The translations under genes were made by a program, and so were the position numbers. Shown here piece by piece: positions 7,542 through 15,298 of a stretch of DNA of 22,865 bases. Origin of the DNA: TMED14 sp041192685 (GTDB lineage: Bacteria; Bacteroidota; Bacteroidia; Flavobacteriales; Schleiferiaceae); NCBI GenBank assembly GCA_041192685.1, contig JBEEMM010000012.1, positions 1-22,865 of the forward strand, read 5' to 3'. The notes below the pieces were generated by a model that was given only the letters and a program-made list of their open reading frames with translations, had not been told where the DNA came from and ran no database searches. Each line of letters begins with the position of its first letter. Position 1 is the stretch's first letter.

Positions 7542-7571
7542 AAAAAAGCCCTGCAGTTAATACTGCAGGGC
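7542..7571 (-). terminator. Intrinsic terminator after tRNA-Phe
   Basis: On the minus strand a perfect 9-bp stem, GCCCTGCAG (plus-strand 7548-7556) pairing with CTGCAGGGC (7563-7571), encloses a 6-base loop. It is followed directly by six T residues (plus-strand A run, 7542-7547). It lies 10 bp beyond the tRNA 3' end, so it should end the tRNA transcript and isolate it from the zinc-ribbon operon. The plus-strand side has no T run, so it is unlikely to work in both directions. Confidence 0.8.
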
Positions 7572-7581
7572 CTTGCGATCT

Positions 7582-7657
7582 TGGTGGTTCGGGGCGGAAT
7601 CGAACCGTCGACACATGGATTTTCAGTCCATTGCTCTACCAACTGAGCTACCGAACC
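7582..7657 (-). tRNA. tRNA-Phe (anticodon GAA)
   Basis: A 76-base tRNA with the CCA end encoded (plus-strand TGG at 7582-7584). The acceptor stem GGTTCGG/CCGAACC pairs fully. The D-stem is GCTC/GAGC. The anticodon stem is ATGGA/TCCAT with loop CTGAAAA, giving anticodon GAA at 7622-7624. The T-loop is TTCGATT. One oddity: in the T-stem GACGG/CCGCC the second pair is A50 with C64, a mismatch; the other four pairs are canonical. A promoter box lies just upstream and a terminator just downstream, so it is a single-gene unit. Confidence 0.96.
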
Positions 7658-7669
7658 AAAATCGGAGTG

Positions 7670-7677
7670 CAAATTTA
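7670..7677 (-). promoter_or_regulatory. Putative -7 box (TAAATTTG) for tRNA-Phe
   Basis: The minus strand reads TAAATTTG, an exact TAnnTTTG match whose end lies 12 bp from the tRNA 5' end. That fits a short leader removed by RNase P. It lies 16 bp from the oppositely oriented coaX box, inside a 54-bp gap. Confidence 0.5.
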
Positions 7678-7693
7678 GGGCAAAAAGACGAAC

Positions 7694-7701
7694 TACCTTT
7701 G
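7694..7701 (+). promoter_or_regulatory. Putative -7 box (TACCTTTG) for coaX
   Basis: TACCTTTG matches the Bacteroidota -7 consensus TAnnTTTG exactly and ends 10 bp before the coaX ATG, predicting a leader of about 5 bases. A weak TTTA at 7674-7677 lies 16 bp upstream and could stand in for the -33 element. It would drive the whole coaX-to-CNNM gene run. Confidence 0.5.
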
Positions 7702-7711
7702 AAAAACCAAA

Positions 7712-8413
7712 ATGATTGCAGTAGACGCGGGTAATACCCTGATAAAAGTGGTCGTATTTCACGACTCCGGCTCGGTGGATGCCTTCAAAACCTGGCCCGC
7801 AGCAGCCTATGAAGACTGCTTAAATTGGCTCAAAGAACAATCCGATTCCATTTGGATTGCGGACTCTTCGGCCCGTGACTGGCCCCTCGGTCAGCAGGTT
7901 ACGGCCGCGTCCAACTGGGGTTTTGACCTCGAGTATTCCGCGCAAATTGGCCTGGATCGCCTGGCCTCCATGCGGGGAGCGATTCACCGCCATCCCCGGT
8001 CTGCAATTTTGATGGTTTCGCTGGGAACCTGCCTTACCTACAGCTACTTGAACCAAAACGGAGTTTTTCAGGGAGGAGCCATCGCTCCGGGCTGGGCGGT
8101 CCGCCTCAAGGCAATGCACCACTATACCCAAAGCTTGCCCGCGCTGCCCACCGACGACCTGACCTCGCCCGCAGAGTGGAATAGTTCCGACCCCCGCACC
8201 TCGAGCAGCGCCCAGAGCATGTTGCGCGGAGCATTTCAGGGCATGATTGACGAAATCGACGCCGAAGTCGAGCGTTTTTGTGCGATTAACAAAGATTTAA
8301 TCGTAATTATTCACGGAGGGGACGCTCCATCTTTTGTCAATCACCTGAAAAAGGGCATCTTTGCCAACGAAAATTGGACCGCCCTCGGACTTTGGGCGAT
8401 GTCGCAAAATTGA
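7712..8413 (+). CDS. coaX: Type III pantothenate kinase (divergent active site)
   Basis: CoaX-type pantothenate kinase (pantothenate + ATP to 4'-phosphopantothenate, first step of CoA synthesis), 233 residues, ASKHA fold. Family marks are DAGNT at 5-9, GLDR at 80-83, GGAIAPGWAVRLKAMHHYT at 121-139 with SLP after it, and GGD at 202-204. The block normally reading DxGTxxTxD is here SLGTCLTYS: serine at 103 and 111 where aspartate is expected. The first of those aspartates is regarded as the catalytic base, so activity is uncertain. The ATG at 7712 begins the nucleotide-binding strand directly. It heads the operon; the next start codon follows its stop immediately. CoaX is the best name from overall layout and neighbours. 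Confidence 0.85.
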   Translation: MIAVDAGNTLIKVVVFHDSGSVDAFKTWPAAAYEDCLNWLKEQSDSIWIADSSARDWPLGQQVTAASNWGFDLEYSAQIGLDRLASMRGAIHRHPRSAILMVSLGTCLTYSYLNQNGVFQGGAIAPGWAVRLKAMHHYTQSLPALPTDDLTSPAEWNSSDPRTSSSAQSMLRGAFQGMIDEIDAEVERFCAINKDLIVIIHGGDAPSFVNHLKKGIFANENWTALGLWAMSQN

Positions 8414-9736
8414 ATGAGCGCCCGCACTACTCTAGCATCTATTGCCCTAATCGCCTCCCAGGCCATGCTCTCGCAGCAGCAGTCGGTTAGCCCCTATTCG
8501 CTTTTTGGAGCGGGTTGGGCCCTGCCCCAGGCCAATGCCTACCAGCAGTTTTTGGGCGGAGCCAGTGCAGCCGATCGCTCCCCCTGGTACATTAACCCCG
8601 ACCAACCTGCAGCACTGTCTGGCATAAAGTACACCACCCTAGACTTTGGCGGGCAATGGTCCATGGTCCGTCAAAACGACGGCAGCAATAAGGTAGATAA
8701 CCGCACCGGTGGTTTTAATTCTTTTGGTATTGCAGTCCCTTTGGGTAAAGGCATGGCGCTCGCCGCCTCACTAAGGCCCTACAGCGCGGTGGGCTACGAT
8801 TTTCAGCAGTCCGGCAAGGACTCTGCTTTTGGAGACTGGATTCAGCGATATACAGGCCGTGGCGGAATCAACGCCTCTGCATTTACCTGGGCCTGGTCTC
8901 CGATTAAGTACGTATCAGTGGGCGCTACGGCGCGCTACTTGTTTGGTTCGGCGGACCGAAGCACTAAAGTCTACTTTTTGGATTCTCGCTTTGACTACGC
9001 AGGCAAGGTGGAGCGGGTTTTGGTAAGCGACTGGCGCTGGAGTGCTGGTGGCCAATTGATTCTTCCAATAGGCTTGAATGAGCTAATTGCCGGGATTCAG
9101 TACGAACCCAAGGCTGAGTTGTCGGCGATCCAAAACTACAATTGGTACAGTTTTAAGACCAACAGTGAGGGCGGCGAGTTGCCCCTAGATACCATCACGG
9201 CCCTCAATGGGGTTCTGGGTTCTGTGGCTATGGGCGGGCGACAGGCCATTGGTTTGCGCTGGGCTTCGAACCGCAAAAATGCATTGCTCCCTGCCTGGTC
9301 ATTGAGCGGACACTTTGAGCAAACCAAGGTCAGTGATCATCGCGACTTCAATCAAAGCACCTCAGGTAGCTTTCAGGGGCTTTCAAAGACTTTTATTCTG
9401 CAGGCAAGTGTTGTCCCGGCTCTGGTAAAGACCTCTCGCAAGCTGTCTTCGTACTTTAGCCAGGTTCAGTATGTAGGCTCGTTCCGCAGCGACCGCTACG
9501 GCCTCTACATCAACGGAACAGAGCTCAAAGGCTGGAGTGGCAATATTGGTTTAGCCATGCCGGTGGGGGGGCGAAGCTTCATCCCCGGAGACGTCAAAGT
9601 ATCTACCCTTCACTTTGGCCTCAATTTTGGAGTTAACGGTTCGGTAACCAACGGCTTGGTAAGGGAGCAATACCTTCGCGGCACCGTTGGCCTCACGTTG
9701 AATGATCAATGGTTTATGAAAGCAAAATTTCGTTAG
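8414..9736 (+). CDS. Outer-membrane beta-barrel protein, uncharacterised
   Basis: A 440-residue exported protein. A signal peptide covers about residues 1-20 (LASIALIASQAMLS, then QQQ). The rest alternates hydrophobic and polar residues and is rich in aromatic-glycine strand ends, typical of an outer-membrane barrel; the last residues, DQWFMKAKFR, form an aromatic-rich final strand. The segment SPYSLFGAG to INPDQPAALSGIKYTTLDFGG (about 26-78) matches a Bacteroidota family usually found directly after coaX. The ATG immediately follows the coaX TGA, so they are co-transcribed. Its substrate or partner is unknown; neighbours lptC and the PpiD-type gene suggest envelope assembly. Confidence 0.8.
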   Translation: MSARTTLASIALIASQAMLSQQQSVSPYSLFGAGWALPQANAYQQFLGGASAADRSPWYINPDQPAALSGIKYTTLDFGGQWSMVRQNDGSNKVDNRTGGFNSFGIAVPLGKGMALAASLRPYSAVGYDFQQSGKDSAFGDWIQRYTGRGGINASAFTWAWSPIKYVSVGATARYLFGSADRSTKVYFLDSRFDYAGKVERVLVSDWRWSAGGQLILPIGLNELIAGIQYEPKAELSAIQNYNWYSFKTNSEGGELPLDTITALNGVLGSVAMGGRQAIGLRWASNRKNALLPAWSLSGHFEQTKVSDHRDFNQSTSGSFQGLSKTFILQASVVPALVKTSRKLSSYFSQVQYVGSFRSDRYGLYINGTELKGWSGNIGLAMPVGGRSFIPGDVKVSTLHFGLNFGVNGSVTNGLVREQYLRGTVGLTLNDQWFMKAKFR

Positions 9737-9740
9737 TGTT

Positions 9741-11150
9741 ATGAAGAGAATTTTAGTTTTAGTTCTGTCCTTAATTGTTTCTAATGCCTCCTTGGCTCAA
9801 TCTAATTGGGGCAACAGCGCAACCGATTCCACCGTATGCTTTGAGAAATTCAATACGTTTGGATCCCTGTACAACAGCAAATCCTATGTAGAAGCATATG
9901 AGCCATGGAGAGCGGTTTACGAAACATGCCCCAAGGCAAGCGAGGTAATTTATCGTTTTGCTCCTAAGATTCTTGAGGCCAAAATCAAAGAAACTACCGA
10001 CCCCAAGCAGCGCGAAGATTTGATTCGCCTTCTGCTGAGTACCTACGACCAGCGCAATACCTACTTCCCCGGTAAAGAGGCTGAAGTCAATGCTCAAAAG
10101 GCTGATAATTATTGGACCTACTACCCCGACAATGCTCCGGCAGCCTACGCCATGTACAAAGAAGTTTTTGCGCTGGACCCTAAGGCTTTGCAGCCGGCAT
10201 ACCTCAATAACTACTTTAATGTGGTCATCAAACTTTATAAAGACGAGAAGCTCAATTCTTTCGGATTGGTTGAGGGCTTTAACGACGTTTCTGAAGCCAT
10301 TGAGCTGCAGTCCAATGAGCGCAACGTGCTCATTGCCTCTCTGGTGGAAAAGGACACGCTTGGCACCATTACCGAGCGTGAAAAGCGCAATCTAGAGGTG
10401 AACAAAAAGCTGCTTGACCAGTCTGAGAAGTTGATTGCGAATATCGAGAAGGGCATCGCGCCTCTTTTAACCTGCGAACGCCTCACCCTCATTTACAACG
10501 ATTCCACCTTTGCGACCCACACGAGCGACAAGAATTGGTTGGTTCGCGCGCTCAAGATGCTTTCTAAGGACCGACCTGGGGTTGACGGAACCACAGACTG
10601 TACGGACAATCCGATGTACATCAAAGCTGCATCCGCGCTCTATAAACTAGATCCAAGTGCCCAAGCGGCTCGTTCTATGGGTCAATTGAGTATTAAGAAT
10701 GGCCTCTATGCCGATTCCAAGAGGTATTTCGACGACGCAATTCGCCAGGAGGTTGACCCAAAAAAGAAGGCCAAGGACTGGATGAAGCTCGCTCAAATTG
10801 CCGAGAAGCAGGGCCAGCTCGCAGAGGCCAAAAGGGCCTGCTTGGAGTCTGCTCGCGCTAATCCGGAGTCTGGAGAGCCCTACCTCTTTTTAGCCCTTAT
10901 CTACGGCCAGGCTGCAGGCAGCTGTGGTAGTAATGCCTTTGAGAAGAATGCTGTTTACTGGGCAGCCATTAACATGGCAAACCGTGCGGCTTCGGTCCAG
11001 CCCGACCTGTCTGCTAGAGCGGAGTCGATGGCAGCAACCTACCGTAAAAATGTTCCCGATAAGTCGATTGCTTTTCAGTTCAACTACAAAGAAGGTGATT
11101 CCTACACCGTCGGATGCTGGATTAACGAGCGCGTTGTTGTTCGCTTTTAA
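9741..11150 (+). CDS. Periplasmic tetratricopeptide-repeat protein
   Basis: Exported 469-residue helical repeat protein. The signal peptide is about 1-19 (ILVLVLSLIVSNASLA). TPR-like helices are visible at about 36-60 (tandem YNSKSYVEAYEPWRAVYETCP), 120-150 (APAAYAMYKEVFALDP) and clearly in 295-400 (AASALYKLDPSAQAARSMGQLSIKNGLYADSKRYFDDAI-type units). The charged region 185-245 is probably a long helix. The conserved tail YKEGDSYTVGCWINERVVVRF is recurrent in Bacteroidota relatives. It follows the barrel gene by 4 bp, and its 3' end contains the start of lptC. A scaffold role in envelope assembly is inference from context. Confidence 0.85.
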   Translation: MKRILVLVLSLIVSNASLAQSNWGNSATDSTVCFEKFNTFGSLYNSKSYVEAYEPWRAVYETCPKASEVIYRFAPKILEAKIKETTDPKQREDLIRLLLSTYDQRNTYFPGKEAEVNAQKADNYWTYYPDNAPAAYAMYKEVFALDPKALQPAYLNNYFNVVIKLYKDEKLNSFGLVEGFNDVSEAIELQSNERNVLIASLVEKDTLGTITEREKRNLEVNKKLLDQSEKLIANIEKGIAPLLTCERLTLIYNDSTFATHTSDKNWLVRALKMLSKDRPGVDGTTDCTDNPMYIKAASALYKLDPSAQAARSMGQLSIKNGLYADSKRYFDDAIRQEVDPKKKAKDWMKLAQIAEKQGQLAEAKRACLESARANPESGEPYLFLALIYGQAAGSCGSNAFEKNAVYWAAINMANRAASVQPDLSARAESMAATYRKNVPDKSIAFQFNYKEGDSYTVGCWINERVVVRF

Positions 11151-11679
11151 ACACGCACTACTTTGGGCTTCGGTCTTCGCTTTGGTCTCCTGCCGAAACG
11201 ACAGCCAAGACGTGCAGAGAATTCATCGGGCGCCTCAGGGTCCAAGTTCGACTCAGTACGGAATCTCGGTAGTCTATTCGGACACCTCGGACTTCCATTG
11301 GTCCCTTAAAGCCTTAAAGCTTGAGGAGCAGCGTCTCGACGGTACTGCCCAAAGCGAAGTTTTTAGCGGAGACGTTACCGCGGTGCAGCTGCTGCGGAGC
11401 AAGCCAACTGGCACCAAGCTTCGCGCAGACCGCATTGTACGCAACATTAAAGACCAAGTTTGGGTCCTTTCGGGTTCAGTTCTTGTTACTAAGGGGAGCA
11501 ATAAATACCTAAGAACAGAATCCCTGGAATGGGACCGTCGAACCGGTAAGATTCAGGGCTCAGGCTGGGTTGAAATTAACGATGAAGGCCAAACCTTGAG
11601 TGGAATTGGCTTTGAAGCGATGGAGGATCTCTCAACCTACAGCATCTTTGAGGTGTCGGGCCAGTTTGACAGCAATTGA
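11134..11679 (+). CDS. lptC: LPS export protein LptC (lipoprotein form)
   Basis: Periplasmic LPS-transport bridge component, about 181 residues. It has a lipoprotein signal: AFKHALLWASVFALVSC ends in lipobox LVSC, with the cysteine about 20 residues from the start. The rest is the all-beta LptC fold, with the conserved run SLEWDRRTGKIQGSG-WVEI and GIGFEAMEDLSTYSIFEVSGQF near the C-terminus. No ATG lies near the signal peptide; adjacent TTG codons at 11134 and 11137 are the plausible starts, both inside the end of the TPR gene (17 or 14 bp overlap). The next ATG upstream (11053) would add a non-hydrophobic extension. Start choice is uncertain by one codon. Confidence 0.85.
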   Translation: MLFAFKHALLWASVFALVSCRNDSQDVQRIHRAPQGPSSTQYGISVVYSDTSDFHWSLKALKLEEQRLDGTAQSEVFSGDVTAVQLLRSKPTGTKLRADRIVRNIKDQVWVLSGSVLVTKGSNKYLRTESLEWDRRTGKIQGSGWVEINDEGQTLSGIGFEAMEDLSTYSIFEVSGQFDSN

Positions 11680-11692
11680 ACACAAAAAGATT

Positions 11693-11893
11693 ATGAATAA
11701 ACCCGTGCGCTGGAGAGTACTCGAATGGATTTACTACTTTACTGCAGCTTTATCTGCGGAGGCCGCCTGGTCCCTGCGGAATACTGATTCTTCGAGATCC
11801 TTACTTTTTGTTGGTTTTGTGATCCTTTCGATTGCAATGGCCCTCTGGAGGCGGAACCAACGCATCAAATCGTCCAAGGAATCCCAGTCATGA
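11693..11893 (+). CDS. Small two-helix membrane protein
   Basis: Hypothetical protein of 66 residues with two hydrophobic helices (about 9-27, LEWIYYFTAALSAEAAWSL; 36-52, SLLFVGFVILSIAMALW) and a basic C-terminal tail (RRNQRIKSSK), suggesting the ends face the cytoplasm. Small proteins of this shape occur between lptC and the CNNM gene in other Flavobacteriia, to my recollection. The ATG at 11693 is preferred over an extension reaching back into lptC. Its TGA overlaps the next start as ATGA, so translation is coupled. Function unknown. Confidence 0.7.
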   Translation: MNKPVRWRVLEWIYYFTAALSAEAAWSLRNTDSSRSLLFVGFVILSIAMALWRRNQRIKSSKESQS

Positions 11894-13131
11894 TTGAGTC
11901 TGCACTAATTCTTGCTTTTTCGCTTGCGGCGTCGGCATTTTTCTCTGGAACCGAGATTGCCTTCCTGACAGCCAATCGACTGCAGCTTGAGATCGACCTT
12001 AAGCGCAAGGCTGTTCCATTTTGGGTAGCCCGTTGGGTGGAGCATCCCCAGCAGTTTTTAGTGACTTTACTGGTGGGTAACACCCTTGCCTTGGTGCTGG
12101 TTGGCGCGCAATCGGCCAAGCTGATGCATCCTTATTTCTCGCCCCACATGAGCCTGCCTGCGGCTCTTTTGGTCGAGACCTTGATTTCTACCGTCTTTGT
12201 TTTGTTTATCGCCGAGTACATTCCCAAGGCCCTGTTTAGGGAGCAGGCCAATCGGGCCTTAGTTTGGGGAGCACTGCCTGCCTTGGCGTTTTATGTGTTT
12301 TTTTGGCCCATTTCTTATGTGTTGTCAAAGCTCAATACCGCAATCATAAAGAAGCTCGGCACTGAACCCGTTTTAAGCGGCAGGGCTCGGATTTTTGGTC
12401 TTGCAGACCTTAACAACCTTGTGGACGAGGCCAGCCAAAAAGAAGAGCAGGACCCCGAGGTGGAGCTTTTTCGGAATGCCTTGGATTTTGCCGAAGTGAA
12501 GGTGCGTTCTTGCATGGTTCCGCGCCCTGAATTAGTTGCCGTACCAGAAAGCATCGATTTAGAAGATTTAAAGAAAAAGTTTGTCGAAACTGGTTTTAGC
12601 CGACTTCTCGTTTACCGCGAAAGCTTAGACGACGCCTTTGCGTATGTGCACCAATTTGAGTTATTTAAGAGTCCGCGCAGCCTCAAATCAGTGCTGACGC
12701 CCTTGTCGTTTGTGCCTGAGGCGATGAATGCCCAGGATGTCTTTCAGCAACTTATCAAGGTCAAGCGCAGCATGGCCCTCGTGGTCGATGATTTAGGAGA
12801 CCTTGTGGGCATGGTGACTTTGGAGGACATTATCGAAGAACTTTTCGGTGAAATCGACGACGAGCACGACCAGGATTCACTCGTAGAGCTCGTTCTGGCT
12901 CCCAATCAATTTCGCCTCGACGGAAGGCTTCAGGTGGACTACCTCAACGACCGCTACGAATTGAATTTGCCCGAGTCTGAGCGATTTACCACCCTTGGAG
13001 GCATGATTACCGATTTGGCCGGCAAGCTCCCTGAGCCCGGTGATTCCGTCGTGGTTGGCCCCTGGCGCCTCGAGGTAGAGGGAATGGAGGTTCAGCGAGT
13101 CAAGCAGGTTCTGGTGCGCTTGGACGCCTAA
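11890..13131 (+). CDS. CNNM/CBS-domain membrane protein (GldE/CorC-HlyC family)
   Basis: Membrane protein of 413 residues. An N-terminal CNNM (DUF21) transmembrane domain covers about 1-165, with SAFFSGTEIAFLTANR at 15-30 and IAEYIPKALF at 107-116. Tandem CBS domains follow at about 205-260 (MVPRPELVAV) and 268-328 (LVGMVTLEDIIEELFGEIDDEHD), then a CorC/HlyC C-terminal domain at about 335-413. The family includes magnesium or cobalt transport proteins and the Bacteroidota gliding protein GldE. Without gldD or other gld genes beside it, I do not assign gldE. The ATGA overlap with the 66-residue gene fixes the start. Old 'hemolysin' labels for this family are misleading. Confidence 0.92.
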   Translation: MIESALILAFSLAASAFFSGTEIAFLTANRLQLEIDLKRKAVPFWVARWVEHPQQFLVTLLVGNTLALVLVGAQSAKLMHPYFSPHMSLPAALLVETLISTVFVLFIAEYIPKALFREQANRALVWGALPALAFYVFFWPISYVLSKLNTAIIKKLGTEPVLSGRARIFGLADLNNLVDEASQKEEQDPEVELFRNALDFAEVKVRSCMVPRPELVAVPESIDLEDLKKKFVETGFSRLLVYRESLDDAFAYVHQFELFKSPRSLKSVLTPLSFVPEAMNAQDVFQQLIKVKRSMALVVDDLGDLVGMVTLEDIIEELFGEIDDEHDQDSLVELVLAPNQFRLDGRLQVDYLNDRYELNLPESERFTTLGGMITDLAGKLPEPGDSVVVGPWRLEVEGMEVQRVKQVLVRLDA

Positions 13132-13163
13132 TTTTTGGGCTTCGTGGAGCCCTTTGCCGGTTG

Positions 13164-13171
13164 TATATTCG
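13164..13171 (+). promoter_or_regulatory. Possible -7 box (TATATTCG) for the PpiD-type gene
   Basis: TATATTCG is one base from TAnnTTTG and lies 21 bp before the ATG. A TTCG at 13141-13144 lies 19 bp upstream at -33 spacing. The 61-bp gap is the largest in this operon, which makes a promoter plausible but unproven. Confidence 0.3.
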
Positions 13172-13192
13172 CGACCTTATTTATATGTAGTT

Positions 13193-15265
13193 ATGGGACT
13201 TTTTGAATCAATTCGCAGCCGTTCTGGCCTTGTAGTTGGAGTAATCGGACTTTCTTTGGTGGCCTTTGTCCTTACGGACTTCATGACCTCCGGGAGTATG
13301 CTTTTTCAGGGCGACCGCGACCTAGTGGGCCGCGTCGAGGGAACCAAGGTTTCCTACATCGAGTTCAACAAAGAAGTTGAGGCACTGCGCCAAAATCCCC
13401 AGTATGGTCAGGCATCACCGCTTCAGTTGAGTGAGCTGGTCTGGAACAATATTCTCAATGAGCGCCTTTTGATCGAGCCTATGGCGGACCTGGGCTTTAT
13501 GGTAACAACCGAAGAATTGGGTAGGGTTATTGAAATGACGCCGTCCGTTCGTGAAATGCAAGGACTACAGGATCCTAATACAGGCCAATTTCGTCCTGAT
13601 TTGTTGCGAAGTGCCCTCCAAAACCTTCGCGACCAGCGCGAGAGCTCACCAGAGGCAGCAGCCCAGTGGGACAGTTGGGTAGCCTACGAAAAGGATGTCA
13701 AAAACCAAACGATGAGCAGCAAGATTAACGATGCTGTTGCTGCGGGAATGCGAATGCCAATGAGCATCCAGATTGCCCAAAACTCGCGCAACAACCGTCA
13801 ATTGCAGATGCAGGTGGACTTTATTTCGGTCTCTGACGTCAAGGATAGCGATGCGGTAGCGAGCGACGAAGACTACGAGGCGCTTTATGAGGAATACAAG
13901 TCGAACTTCAAGATTACCACCCCGCTCAGGGACGCTCTAGTTGCTGATTTTGCCTTGGTCCCCACGGACAAGGATCTTGCCAAAACGCGCGAAGAACTGC
14001 TGAAAATTGCGGTTGATTTTGCCGCGTCCATTGACGACAGCGCCTTTGCTGCAGCGAATACCGACGTCTTTGTGCCAATTACCCTGCGCCCCGAGTCGTC
14101 CATCAGCCCATCGCTGCTTCCCTTTGTTCAGGGCAAGCCCTCTGGTTTTGTGTCAGAACCCGTGCAAGAAGGCGACCTCTACCGCATTGCCAAGGTAATG
14201 GGCCGGGCTTCCTTGCCGGATTCCGCTCGTGCCAAGCATATTCTCATTGGTTTTGCTGGAGCGGAGCGCTCGCAGGCCACGCGCAGCTACCAAGAAGCAG
14301 AGCGTTTAGCCGACAGCATCCTCAGCCTTGTAAAGGCAGGCGGTTCATTCAATGATTTGAGCAAGCAGTTCAGTAACGATATGGTGGCGGCAGCCAACGA
14401 TGGAGACTTGGGTTGGTTTCAGCCGGGTCAAATGACGCCCGCTTTTGAGTCCTTTTGTTTTGAGAAGTCCAACGGAAGCATTGATGTGGTCAGTACCGAA
14501 TTCGGCTTTCACGTGGTTCAGGTTGTGGGCCAAAAAGGAAGTCGTCCCGCTCTCCGTCTTGCCGAGGTGGTTCGCAGAGTGACGGTAAGTCCAGAGTCTG
14601 AACAGCAGGTATATGCTCGCGCTGGTGAATTGGCCAAGCTTTTGCAGGGTGGAATGAAGCCTGAGGAAGCCGCTGCAAAGGTGGGTGCATCGCTGATGCC
14701 TGCTCGGAACGTGCGAGCTATTGATGCTTCAGTTCCGGGGATGAACGACAACCGCGAGGTGGTTCGCTGGATCTTCAACGAGGAGCGCGAGGTGGGCGAA
14801 GTAAGCGTGGTAAACAACAACTACAAGTCATACAGCGTAGTTCAACTGACGGCGGTTTATGAGGAGGGGTACAAGTCGCTTGAAGCGGTCAAGGAAGACC
14901 TGAAGACCCTGGCACTTAACCGCGCTAAGGTGCGGGTTTTGGCAGAACGCCTCAAGGCAAGGACCAAGCCTCAGTGGGTTGATGCCTCGGCCACATTGGC
15001 CTCCCCCTACTTAGCAACGGGTCGCGAACCCAAGGTAGTGGGCATCGCCTCTGGCAATGCTGTGGGCTTCACGTCAGGAGTTATTGAAGGCAGTAACGGA
15101 GCCTATCGCGTGAAGCTTGTGAACGTATTTGACGCTCCGAGTTCCATGTCAGCCGCTGACGCAGCCGCAGAAAACAACCGATTGGGCAGCAATGCGCAGC
15201 GCATGCTGCTGCAGTCTCTTATGCAGTCGGCTAAGGTTGTAGACAACCGCGGCGCTTTCTATTGA
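13193..15265 (+). CDS. PpiD/SurA-type peptidyl-prolyl isomerase
   Basis: Membrane-anchored periplasmic foldase, 690 residues. One N-terminal membrane helix lies at about 12-30 (GLVVGVIGLSLVAFVLTDF). A SurA_N-type chaperone domain occupies about 40-240 (GRVEGTKVSYIEFNKEVEALR). A parvulin rotamase domain lies at about 345-450 (RAKHILIGF, NDGDLGWFQPGQM, FGFHVVQVVG). A second partial PPIase-like region follows to the C-terminus. It assists outer-membrane and secreted protein folding. The ATG at 13193 gives MGLFESIRSRSG, the usual start; the 13 codons upstream lie in the promoter gap. A 61-bp gap separates it from the CNNM gene, so it may have its own promoter. Confidence 0.93.
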   Translation: MGLFESIRSRSGLVVGVIGLSLVAFVLTDFMTSGSMLFQGDRDLVGRVEGTKVSYIEFNKEVEALRQNPQYGQASPLQLSELVWNNILNERLLIEPMADLGFMVTTEELGRVIEMTPSVREMQGLQDPNTGQFRPDLLRSALQNLRDQRESSPEAAAQWDSWVAYEKDVKNQTMSSKINDAVAAGMRMPMSIQIAQNSRNNRQLQMQVDFISVSDVKDSDAVASDEDYEALYEEYKSNFKITTPLRDALVADFALVPTDKDLAKTREELLKIAVDFAASIDDSAFAAANTDVFVPITLRPESSISPSLLPFVQGKPSGFVSEPVQEGDLYRIAKVMGRASLPDSARAKHILIGFAGAERSQATRSYQEAERLADSILSLVKAGGSFNDLSKQFSNDMVAAANDGDLGWFQPGQMTPAFESFCFEKSNGSIDVVSTEFGFHVVQVVGQKGSRPALRLAEVVRRVTVSPESEQQVYARAGELAKLLQGGMKPEEAAAKVGASLMPARNVRAIDASVPGMNDNREVVRWIFNEEREVGEVSVVNNNYKSYSVVQLTAVYEEGYKSLEAVKEDLKTLALNRAKVRVLAERLKARTKPQWVDASATLASPYLATGREPKVVGIASGNAVGFTSGVIEGSNGAYRVKLVNVFDAPSSMSAADAAAENNRLGSNAQRMLLQSLMQSAKVVDNRGAFY

Positions 15266-15277
15266 TGGGGAACCAAT

Positions 15278-15298
15278 GGGAAGCCTAGAGGCTCTCCC
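15278..15298. other. Hairpin across the convergent PpiD/rodA junction
   Basis: GGGAAGCC and GGCTCTCCC form an 8-bp stem with one bulged C and a TAGA loop. It includes the rodA stop codon, and 12 bp separate it from the PpiD-type stop. No T run follows on either strand, so it is not a standard intrinsic terminator, but its position between convergent genes suggests a role in 3' end formation. Confidence 0.3.

Noticed and set aside
7439..7762. 107-residue minus-strand frame spanning tRNA-Phe
   Set aside because: It translates the tRNA itself (the familiar VAQLVEQ-type artefact) and crosses the terminator.
10924..11133. Upstream extension of lptC
   Set aside because: Shadow of the TPR gene; the lipoprotein signal begins at 11134/11137.
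13131..13155. Hairpin GGGCT-TCGTGG-AGCCC after the CNNM gene
   Set aside because: Only a 5-bp stem with a short TTT after it; too weak to call a terminator.
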